From contig MU646304.1 of NCBI GenBank assembly GCA_026770585.1, forward strand, positions 1,450,914 through 1,466,347: DNA of 15,434 nt, in the 5' to 3' direction. The translations under genes and the position numbers were made by a program. A model generated the notes under the pieces. The model saw nothing but the letters and a program-made list of their open reading frames with translations. It did not search any database and was not told where the DNA came from. This stretch comes from Baffinella frigidus (taxonomy: Eukaryota; Cryptophyceae; Cryptomonadales; Baffinellaceae). Positions 8,059 to 15,434 of the stretch are shown in pieces; within the stretch, counting starts at the first letter, position 1; each line of letters starts with the position of its first letter.

Positions 8059-9128
8059 GGGTGGAAACCAAAAGTCGTTTTCATAGTTCTGGGGCTATCA
8101 AAAATGATAGTCCCTAATTAAAAGTCCTGTCGAAAAAATCGATTTTTTTACTCGGGATTTTCGCCATGGCGAGTGGCTGTTCCCAGCCGTGCTCGCGGCA
8201 AATTTGGACCTTGAGCGGATGAATCTGGCCGATCAATTCGTCCTAACTTTCCTGGCTGGTGACATTCTCTCCTGGTATGCGGGCGGTTTGCCGCCGGCAA
8301 CCGGCGACACCCGAATGCGCTGTTCCTGGCCGATTTCCCCCTCTGAGGCACCAAAGAGAAGTGATGGTCGGCTTCATACGCGTCCATTTCATGCTCATGC
8401 AACGTGTGGAAGCGCTCCGCCGCCGACAACCATTCGAACATGTCTCGACCGTGGTGCTTTGCAGCCAGTAATTGTGATTCCATCGCGTGTTCTGCTCGCT
8501 GCAGCGCGCAGGTACCGCCCCAAGGCCCAGAAACTGCACAGATCACGCGCCAACACAGGTATGTTCGAGAGAGCACCCTGTACTGCAACACTTGCCCCGT
8601 TCCGAGGAAAAGCAGACCCTCACCACCCCCCTTTCCGAAGATCCGGGATCAGGAGGGGAATCCTCGCTGTGGGATCGGCGGGGGTGCCGCCAGTGCCGCT
8701 GCCTCCACCCAAGCAGGTTCGCTGCTGCCACCCATGCCACCGCTGGTGGGTGGCAGTGATGCCCCCCCTCCGCCGGCGTCCGCCCAGCCCCAGCAGGCCC
8801 ACTCTGGATGCTCCCAGGGGAGGGCCCTCCCAGGATTGCGTCCTCTATGCACGTTGCGCCATGCCCGCCACCAGCCACTCACAAGAAACCACGCGCAGCA
8901 CCTGTCCACGCCCCCTGACGCGTGTCTGCAATCCATCCGCGCCCGCCTCGACCGCCTAGGCGCCCCCTCCCGCCCAATCCCCCTCCCCCTCAAAACTCGA
9001 TTTTTTTAGTAGGGGGGTCCGGACCCTCCAAAATGGACTTAAATAGTGCCAAATAATTAGGGGGGGACTATCAGATTTGGGACTATTTGATAGGTTTTAG
9101 TTCGTTTTTGGACTTTTGATTTCCACCC
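8059..9128. mobile_element. 1.07-kb element with terminal inverted repeats
   Basis: The left end reads gggtggaaaccaaaagtc from 8059. The right end is its complement up to 9128, with one mismatch in 18. Homology continues inward with gaps: ctatcaaa, then gatagtcc, then ctaatta occur in the same order on both sides, over about 62 bp on the left and 75 bp on the right. AGT abuts both ends and could be a 3-bp target duplication. The interior is GC-rich while the ends are AT-rich. No transposase motif is visible, so it is probably non-autonomous. The 3-bp duplication would suit a PIF/Harbinger-like element, but that is a guess. Confidence 0.65.
8114..8483 (-). CDS. Candidate two-exon protein inside the element
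   Basis: On the minus strand, ATG at 8483 opens 44 codons (MESQLLAAKHHGRDMFEWLS, ending EADHHFSL) to 8352. A GT-AG intron of 109 bp (8243-8351) would join this in phase 0 to 8242-8114, which reads DELIGQIHPLKVQICREHGW and ends KIDFFDRTFN with TAG at 8114-8116. The total is about 86 residues, and an upstream exon is possible because the frame stays open past the ATG to a cgctgcag acceptor. A TAG directly before DEL places the acceptor at gttag. The last codons lie in the left terminal repeat. I recognise no family. It could be an element-encoded protein or a captured host exon. Confidence 0.35.
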
Positions 9129-9254
9129 AGTCTTGCAAGGCCTTCACGGAACGGAATACATGGTGGCCAGGTCGGTTTTCTAAAAACCTAGGCCTTCCTT
9201 TCTCCAGCTCTAGAGAGAGGTAATACGCACTCTGCAAGAAGAAGAAAAAGTGCG

Positions 9255-9260
9255 TTTATT
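9255..9260 (-). promoter_or_regulatory. AATAAA poly(A) signal overlapping the WD40 stop
   Basis: On the minus strand the WD40 gene would end GAT CCG TAA TAA AC, so AATAAA begins inside the stop codon. A signal directly at the stop would leave a very short 3' untranslated region. Its position supports the third exon being terminal. Confidence 0.4.
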
Positions 9261-12200
9261 ACGGATCGAAAGCAACATGGTCACCGTGTACAGTGTACTC
9301 CCTTGGCACGTCGTGAACGAAGAGAGACAGGGGCGCGTACGCCCTGGTGGCAAGGAAAGGTGCGTCCAGATGCTCAGGATGAATCTCGCGGAGCACGCAA
9401 ATTTGCAGCCAGCTACATTTGCAGCCAGGATCTACATCGAACACCAGCCAGCATGTACATTGATGAATATATTAACAGGCAAGCACACACATCTTTCGAC
9501 CTTAACGTTCCGCTCTCCCCCCGACCGACCTCCTGCCGGCGCCGCCCTGTACCCTGGTCCTTCCTCCTCAACAACCATCTCGCGCACCACTCCCACCCAA
9601 CCCCGCCAGCCCGCGGGGTCCCACAGACTTACCTCGGCGTTTCAAACACCTTCCCGGGTGGTAGCTGGCCTCCATGTCCATAGCGCGCCATCGGCATGGG
9701 CGTGGGCAGCATGCCGCCCGGCCCCGGGTGCCGCAGCGTGCCGCCGGGCGTCGGGCACGCCACCGTCAGCCCCGCGTTGCCCCCCCCGACGCGGACAGCG
9801 CCTGGCGGCATGCGCGCGGTGGCAATGGCTCCAAGGGTGCTGGGCGCCGCGGCTTCTGCGTGGGGGTTGAGCGACGAGGAGGAGGCCTCGTTGGGCGGGG
9901 AGGAGGAAGAGGAGGGAGAGCAGGCGGAGCACGAGAGGGCCGTGGCGGCGAGAGATGCTTCGAGGGAGTCAGCGCGCGCGGAAAGGCCTCTGTCGGCGCC
10001 CCAGGCGAGCGACAGCACCGAGGAGCCCTCGCCCAGCGCCACGCTCCGCCGCAGGGCCCCCGTCGCCGCGTCCCAGATCTTGACGGTGTTGTCATCCCCG
10101 CCCGACGCGAGCGTGGCGCCGTCGGGCGAGAAGCCCACGCACGAGACGACGCCGCGGTGCCCCTCCACGGGGCAGTCGGGGCTCGCGGGCCCGTAGCGCT
10201 GGCACACGCAGGCGTCCTTGCCGGAGTGGCCCTGCATCCAGCAGCGCTGCGTCCCAGCCGCGACGTCCATGAGACGCACGGCCCTGTCAGCCCCCGCGGA
10301 GGCCACCGCAGACCCATCCGGCGAGAAGCACACGGACAGTACCTCCGCGCGGTGCCCCTTGAACTCGCACACGACACTCCCGGATTCGACGTTCCACACG
10401 CGCACGACGCCGTCCCACCCGCCGGTGGCGAGGGAGTGGCCGTCGGGCGAGAAGGAGAGGGCGTTGACGCCGCCCGTGAGGGTGCGGTGCGGTGTGCCGC
10501 TTGAGGAGTCCCAGATCAGGACGCGCCCGTCGTTGGATGACTTCTCCCCTGCTTGCGGGTTGGGGGGTTAGGGGTTGGAGTTTGGGTTTGGGGTTTGAGG
10601 TTGGGGGTCGAGGGTCGAGGGTTTAGGGTTTAGGGTTTAGGATTTAGGGTTAAGGGTTTAAGGTTTTACGGTTTAGGGTTTAGGTTGTGGGGTCAAGAGT
10701 TTAGGGTTTAGGGTTGAGGGTTTTTTTTTGGGGGGGGGGGTGTAGGGTTTAGGGTGCAGGGTTCAAGAGTAGGGTTTGAGGTGTAGGGTTTGGGGTTTGT
10801 GGTTTGGGGTGTAGAGTTTAGGGTTTAGGGTTTAGGGTTTATGGTTTAGGGTTTTGGGTTCAGGGTTTATTGTTTAGGGTTTAGGGTTTAGGGTTTAGGG
10901 TTGAGGGTTCAAGCTTTAGATTTTAGGGTCCAGGGTTTAGGGTTGAAGGTTGAAGGTTTGGGTGCTGGGGTGTGGGGTGTAGGGTGCAGGTTCAGGGTTT
11001 TGGGTTTTGGTGTTGGGGTTTAGAGTTTAGGGTTTAGGGTTCACGGTCTAGGGTTCAGGGTTTAGGGTTTGTGATTCAGGTTTTGGTGTTTAGGGTTTAG
11101 GGTTTAGGGTTTAGGGTTCAGGGTTCAGGGTTTAGGGTGTTTAGGGTTTAGGGTTTTGAGGTTTAGGGTGAAGGATTTAGGTTTCAGGGTCCAGAGTTCA
11201 GGGTGTGGGGTTGAGGCTTTAGGTTCCGGGGTGTAGAGTTTAGGGTTTAGGGTTAAGGTTTTGGGGTTTATGGTTCATGGTTTATGGTTTATGGTTTGGG
11301 GTTTAGGGTTCAGGGTTCAGAGTTGAGATTTTGAGGTTTAGGGTCAAGGGTTCCGGGTTTGGATTTTGGAGTTTAGGGCTTAGTGTTTAGTGTTTGGGGT
11401 GTGCAGTTGAGCGGTTTGGGGGTGAGGGATAAGGGTTGAGGTTTTAAGGTCCAGGGTTTAGGGTTTGAGGTTGAGGGTTTGGGGAGTAGGGTGTAGGTTT
11501 CATGTTTGGGGGTTTAGGGTTTAGCGTTTAAGGCGCAGGGTTCAGGGTTCAGGGTTTAGGGTTTGGGATTTGGGGTTCAGTGTTTAGGGTTGATGGTTTC
11601 TGGTTTATGATTCAGGTGTTGGGGTTTAGGGTTAAGGGTGTAGGGTTTAGGGTTTAGGGTGTCAGCGTTTAGGGATTAGGGTTTAGGGTTAGGGGTTAGG
11701 GTTTAGGGTTGCAGGTTTAGTCGGGATCAGGGTTTTGGACCTAAAAATGAGGTTGCAGATTGCAGGTTGTAGGTTGTAGGTTTCAGGGTTTGGTGTTCAA
11801 GGTTTACGGTTCAGCGTTCAGTGTTCGGTGTTTAGCGCTTCGGGTTTTTTGTTCAGTGTTTTGAGTCCAGGGTCCAGGGTTGAGGGGTTCAGGTACAGGG
11901 TTGATAGGTCTGGGGTGAAGGGTTCATGGCTCAGGGTTAAGGGTTGAGGGTTTAGAATTTAGGGTTTAGGGTTTAGGGTGCAGGGTTTAGGGGTTAGGGT
12001 TTAGGGTTCAGGGGTTTGGGTTTAGGGTTTAGGGTTTGGGGTTGAGGGTGTAGGTTGTACGGTTTAGGGGTTTGAGTGTGGGGTGTTCAAAGGGTGTAGC
12101 GTTTAGGGTTCGGGGATTAGAGTGCAGGGTTCAGGGTTTACTGTACAGTGTTTAGGGTTGAGAGTTTGGGTTTTAGGATTTAGGGATCAGGGTTTAGGGT

Positions 12201-12702
12201 TCAGCGTTCCGCAGAGGTTCAGGATATTACCGGATGCCATCCAGCGCCCGCACGGCGAGTAGCTCACGGACCTCCCCGCGTCTTGGTGCTGCACCTCCAT
12301 CGGCAGAAGCTCCCCCGAGCGCGCATCCCACACCTGCGCGGGATCATCCTCCCCGCCCGTCGCCACACTCTTCCCGCATGGACTGAAGCAGACGGCAATC
12401 ACGGGAGTATCGTGACCCACGACTGTACAACCATCGTCCGGATCCATGCAGCCGTCCTCATCGAAAGTACAGGAGCAATTGCACTTGCCGTCGTGGCCCT
12501 GCACGCGGAGGAGTTCCGCGCCGCTCGATGCGTCCCGCACCGCCCAGCTCCTGTCGCTCAGCCCCGTGGCCAGGAGGTCCCCAGAAAGTGAGAACGCAAC
12601 ACTGAGCACCTCGGCCCCGAGGATTGCGTCATCGACGAGCGCAGCGCCGCTGTCTGGATCGAGCACTCGCAACCGGCCGTCTTTGGTACCCACCGCAAGC
12701 AT
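9259..12702 (-). CDS. WD40 beta-propeller protein
   Basis: Three exons join in phase: 12702-12231, 10548-9633 and 9412-9259, giving about 513 residues from ATG 12702. Introns are 10549-12230 (donor GTAATA) and 9413-9632 (donor GTAAGT). Seven WD40 blades are visible in residues 1 to about 315. They include VCFSPCGKSVATGGEDDPAQ, SYSPCGRWMASGEKSSNDGR across the first splice, LSFSPDGHSLATGGWDG and VGFSPDGATLASGGDDNTVK. Such propellers are scaffolds for protein complexes; no partner is evident. Two blades carry Cys-rich inserts (residues about 69-97 and 264-288) after QGH. Residues about 345-461 are Ser/Pro/Ala/Gly-rich. Exon 2 alone would stop at a TAA that is part of the GTAAGT donor, so exon 3 (WLQICVLREIHPEHLDAPFL onward) is a good but less certain continuation. 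The frame is open above the ATG to a TTG, so a longer N-terminus is possible. Confidence 0.85.
10549..12230 (-). repeat. 1,682-bp intron of degenerate TTTAGGG repeats
   Basis: Almost the whole first intron of the WD40 gene is diverged TTTAGGG on the plus strand, so the transcript carries CCCTAAA. Copies are heavily mutated (TTCAGGG, TTGAGGG, TGTAGGG, TTTGGGG, insertions), with only short perfect runs such as those near 10620-10640, 10815-10840 and 11095-11120. There is a G11 run at about 10730-10740. The donor (cg|GTAATA) and acceptor (aagcag|GG) lie within 10-30 bp of the repeat edge, so little unique intron sequence remains. Confidence 0.9.
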
Positions 12703-12910
12703 CGCCGAAAATCTTTCTGGATTGTCAGTTATTTTGCTCAAATAACCTGTCGAGTCAATTGAAATACGATTTCGGGGATCTCCAAATTTATTTTGGTGTA
12801 TATTAAGGTCATAAATGAAGGCTAGATAGACAACTGCCCTTTAAAATACACCAAAGTCGGATCGGAGATCCCCGAAATCATATTTTTTAGAAATTCTCGT
12901 CGGATTCGCG
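12703..12910. promoter_or_regulatory. Divergent promoter region
   Basis: This 208-bp gap separates the proposed start of the WD40 gene (minus, 12702) from that of the release-factor gene (plus, 12911). It should hold both promoters, or one shared promoter. It is AT-rich compared with both genes, and much of it is the foldback element at 12762-12885. No canonical TATA box can be assigned with confidence. Confidence 0.5.
12762..12885. mobile_element. Foldback element in the divergent promoter
   Basis: Arms 12762-12805 and 12842-12885 align as inverted repeats at about 36 of 44 positions. They share an exact core gatttcggggatctcc and a second block ttggtgta. The centre is about 36 bp. The arms translate to YDFGDL in open frames on both strands, which explains those frames. 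The right arm ends 25 bp before the release-factor ATG. Confidence 0.75.
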
Positions 12911-14269
12911 ATGGCAGGAGTGAGAGCTCTGTGGGGCGCCGCCGTCGTCCGCCAGGGGATATCAGCGATGCGAAAAAGCACATGTGCTGTGCCGTCCGCA
13001 GGCCCAGGGCTTTGGTTCTCCGTGCACGCGCCCAAGGTGGTTCGATGCACCGGATCCCCGATTTCGCGGCAGCTGTCTGCCGCGGCAGGGCCGACAGGGG
13101 GTGAGGGGTTGGGTGTGGTGGAGCTCACCAACGCGGGGTACGAGGCGCGGAGAAGTATTTGGGGGCAGATATCCGACGCCAAGATCGCTGACCTAGCTCG
13201 CCGCATTGCGGTGGGAGCCCTGTCCAGAGGCCTGCTGCACCCGTGCTGCTGTGTGAAGCTTTGCAGCAGCCTGAAGCTGCGCGGCGTCTGAGGTGGCGTA
13301 CGCGTGCGCTGGCGCGGCAGGTGCTCGGGATCAAGCCGGCTGACATCTCGGAGGAGTTCATACGAGGTGCGACAAGACAGCTCGTCTCCGGCCGTCCTCC
13401 CAGCGCTTGCCTCCTCCTGTAGAAATGCCCTCCTCTGTGCTGTCAAATCTCCACAGCAGAAAGCGGCGAGTTCCCCAACCGGATTGGCTGCTGTGGTGCA
13501 GGTTCGGGGCGCGGCGGGCAGAAGATGAACAAGACCGCATCGAAAGTTCGCATCACACACCACCCCTCCGGCGTCCAGGTCAGCACGCCCCCTGGTTTCT
13601 GGCGCACGCTCCCGAGCCACTTGCAGAGGACCTTCTGCATGGCGTGAGACACCGTGAGCGGCCAGGTCGCAGAGGCGCGCGCTGCGCTACCGCAGAACGG
13701 GCGTGTCTTGCAGCGGGGCACGAGCGCTGTTGCGCCCTGGCGTGCAGACCTCGCGGAGGGTCAAGGAGACTCCGCGCGGGCACGCCCTGGCAGTCTACCG
13801 ACAGTGCAGAACACCGAAACCTGCGGAAGCGAGTGGGACGTCAAGCGTGAATGGCAGCCTGTGCCGGTGGCACTCAATTCACAAGCCTCGGACACACCTC
13901 GGCCAGAATTGGTGTTGCATCGGAGGCATCGGGCCCCCTGTTACATTTTATTCAGGGGCGTGGCACGCTGGCGGTGGCAGGATTGAGAACACTAAAGATT
14001 GAGAAAGAATAATAAACACGCGGGGTGTTTTGCAGGTGGCGGTGGTGCATAAAGAGCGGGAGCAAAGGAATAACCGGTACCTCGCGATGCGCGCGCTGGT
14101 TGAAAGAAAGAATAACCACGCGCGCTGGTCCAACGAAAGAATAACCACGCGCGGTGTGTTGCAGGTGGCGGTGCAGAAAGAGCGGGAGCGGTCGAAGAAC
14201 CGGTTCCTCGCGATGCGCGCGCTGGTCGAACGCCTCGAGAACCCCCAGGCCCGCCCCCCGAAACCCTGA
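12911..14269 (+). CDS. GGQ peptide-release/ribosome-rescue factor, MTRFR/Rso55-like
   Basis: Four exons join in phase: 12911-13210, 13267-13366, 13502-13578, and a last exon starting at 14036 or 14165 and ending at TGA 14267-14269. Introns are 56, 135 and 457 (or 586) bp. The join of exons 2 and 3 yields ISEEFIRGSGRGGQ, then KMNKTASKVRITHHPSGVQ, the class I release-factor GGQ domain. The last exon gives KERERSKNRFLAMRALVERL, the basic helix that normally follows. GGQ enters the ribosomal peptidyl-transferase centre and promotes peptidyl-tRNA hydrolysis. No codon-recognition domain is visible; at 194 residues (second acceptor) it matches the short organellar rescue factors. The N-terminus is basic and Ala/Ser-rich, consistent with mitochondrial or plastid import. 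The exon 1/2 junction is the least certain. Confidence 0.82.
14003..14230 (+). repeat. Tandem duplication of intron end plus terminal exon
   Basis: Unit 1 (14003-14104) and unit 2 (14135-14230) both contain gaaagaat, then an acceptor ending ttgcag, then the helix exon. The translations are VAVVHKEREQRNNRYLAMRA and VAVQKERERSKNRFLAMRA, each followed by LVE. Acceptors at 14034-14035 and 14163-14164 are 129 bases apart, exactly 43 codons, and the frame stays open between them. A shorter piece (gcgcgctggt to ataaccac) is repeated between the units at 14091-14119 and 14120-14148. Confidence 0.88.
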
Positions 14270-14345
14270 ACCCTTCAACCTAATCTTTTAAAACCAGACC
14301 CTAAACCCTAAAACCGCAAACCCAAACCTGAAACCTAAAACGGCC
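14270..14345. repeat. C-rich telomere-like tract after the release factor
   Basis: Right after the stop codon the plus strand carries decayed CCCTGAA/CCCTAAA units (accctaaaccctaaaacc near 14300). The C-rich strand is again the sense strand of the adjacent gene. No AATAAA is visible in this tract. Confidence 0.6.
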
Positions 14346-14566
14346 AGGGCGTGAGCACCACCCACGAGCCGCCGCCGCCGCACCCCAGTACGCTCGGCAG
14401 CTGTATGCATAGGGTGTAATGAATCACAGCAGACCACCGGGTGTGCGGCATAAGGCAGGGGTGATGTGTGTGCTTACTGTGTGGGGGTTTCTGACAGGGC
14501 GGAGGGGACATCGGGGAGCGAGATCGGATCCGAAAGGCCAAAGCCAGGTGATGAGCCCCGCACCTG

Positions 14567-14860
14567 ATGAGCACCCCACTCGACGACACCATGCACCTCA
14601 GATCGACTGTGTCTTTCTATTATTCCTGGTACAAAGCGGGCGGAATCCGTCCGCAGATTAGTACTGATGAGACCCAAACTGGGTTAGTCTACTGTCGGTG
14701 TGAGGTGGCGGCTATCGTCGCGCGGCCCGCACGTGCCACCACGCATTTGACGCATGCAATTCTTCCAGGCTGGGCTGCAGAGGTTACTCAGAGTGATGAC
14801 AGGGATGTCCGGGCTATAGACCACCCGTGGTCGAGCCTCGGTCGGTGTATGCGCTCCTAA
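14567..14860 (+). CDS. Weak open frame, hypothetical
   Basis: ATG at 14567 opens 97 codons starting MSTPLDDTMHLRSTVSFYYS and containing TGLVYCRCEVAAIV. No domain is recognised, and no shadowing gene on another frame explains it. There is no supporting splice structure or upstream signal. It could be an exon of a gene running rightward, or chance. I include it only as a candidate. Confidence 0.2.
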   Translation: MSTPLDDTMHLRSTVSFYYSWYKAGGIRPQISTDETQTGLVYCRCEVAAIVARPARATTHLTHAILPGWAAEVTQSDDRDVRAIDHPWSSLGRCMRS

Positions 14861-15115
14861 GTGAGGACCGGGGGGTTGACTCAACGCCAAATTTAGTCAA
14901 TCCTCGGGTACTAAATTCAGAACACGCAGGCCCCAAATCCGGTTTGGGGGGTTCAAGTTGTGAGCTCTTGTAACCCAGATATCCCTGTACACTCGCCACC
15001 CTGTTTCCCTACGGAAGATCTGTTCCTAGGAGCCTGGGAGCTTCGTAAAGACGATGCGTGTACTCACTCACGGGGAAGCCAAGGCGGACGTGGCTGGCAA
15101 TTGCTGATGCACCTA
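14861..15115. other. Spacer without supported features
   Basis: I see no gene, RNA or clear repeat here. It is ordinary mixed-composition DNA between the weak open frame and the terminal heptamer array. Confidence 0.5.
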
Positions 15116-15117
15116 CC

Positions 15118-15163
<46 letters not shown>

Positions 15164-15434
15164 ACCCTGAGCCCCGAGCCCCGAGCCCCGAGCCCCGAAC
15201 CCTGAACCTGAACCATCAACCCTCAACCCTCAAACCTCAACCCTGAACCCTCAACCCTGAACCCTGAACCTTGACCCTGAACCTTGACCCCCCTGAACCC
15301 TGAACCTTGAACCCTGAGCCCTGAACCCTGAACCTGAACCCTGAACCCTGAACCCTGAACCCTGAACCCTGAACCCTGAACCCTGAACTCTGAACCTTGA
15401 CCCTGAACCCTGAACCCTGAACCCTGAACCCTGA
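15116..15434. repeat. C-rich heptamer array in three blocks
   Basis: The plus strand shows CCCTCAA units at 15116-15168, four GAGCCCC units at 15169-15196, and then CCCTGAA units with a few slips to the window end. Each block is internally uniform, indicating local homogenisation. The C-rich strand runs toward the right edge, opposite to the orientation of a right-hand chromosome end, so this is interstitial. Confidence 0.92.

Noticed and set aside
8189-9009. Overlapping plus-strand open frames of 256 and 201 residues
   Set aside because: Both are proline/alanine/arginine-rich with no domain, and lie in a GC-rich interior where long chance frames are expected. The minus strand gives better exon-like translations.
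9674-10504. 276-residue plus-strand open frame
   Set aside because: It is the antisense of WD40 exon 2; GC-rich codons leave the opposite strand open. Its translation is Arg/Gly/Ala-rich with no domain.
12841-13620. 259-residue minus-strand open frame opposite the release factor
   Set aside because: It starts at or near GC-rich sequence, overlaps all the conserved GGQ exons on the other strand, and ends in the foldback arm (YDFGDL).
13579-13653. Unspliced continuation of the GGQ exon (VSTPPGFWRT onward)
   Set aside because: It departs from the family sequence right after GVQ and stops soon after; the exon at 14036/14165 supplies the expected basic helix.
15116-15434. A true chromosome end at the right edge
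   Set aside because: A right-hand telomere should read TTTAGGG toward the end; here the C-rich strand does, and the units are variant CCCTGAA and CCCTCAA.

Overview
This is a stretch of a eukaryotic nuclear genome, most likely from a unicellular alga or related protist. Genes are GC-rich, split by short GT-AG introns, and buried in degenerate seven-base repeats of the TTTAGGG (plant/algal telomere) type. The sequence alone does not name the lineage. TTTAGGG repeats occur in green algae and plants and in several unrelated algal groups. I see no bacterial operon, rRNA, convincing tRNA or CRISPR array.

Layout. 1-737: nothing identifiable. 738-1675: two telomere-like arrays of opposite polarity, meeting at a broken copy of an exon start. 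1682-3526 (+): an unrecognised gene of at least four phase-compatible exons; its largest intron holds two foldback (MITE-like) elements. 3527-4000: convergent intergenic DNA with a 26-bp perfect palindrome. 4112-4396 (-): a weak coding fragment. 4566-4653: a multi-hairpin element. 4667-5949 (-): a seven-finger C2H2 zinc-finger protein with a telomere-like intron inside finger 2. 6219-7396: repeats and a decayed copy of the first gene's last exon. 8059-9128: an inverted-repeat element holding a possible two-exon minus-strand gene. 9259-12702 (-): a three-exon WD40 protein whose 1,682-bp first intron is almost wholly degenerate TTTAGGG repeat. 12703-12910: a short divergent intergenic region containing a foldback element. 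12911-14269 (+): a four-exon GGQ peptide-release/ribosome-rescue factor of the MTRFR/Rso55 type whose last exon is tandemly duplicated. 14270-15434: weak coding and more seven-base repeats.

The genes do not form an obvious pathway. The shared theme is architecture. Seven-base arrays are accepted as introns and flanks, and next to every gene I can orient with some confidence the C-rich (CCCTAAA) strand is the sense strand. The two most useful points are that strand bias and the duplicated terminal exon of the rescue factor. All splice junctions here were read by eye from phase and consensus; none has transcript support.
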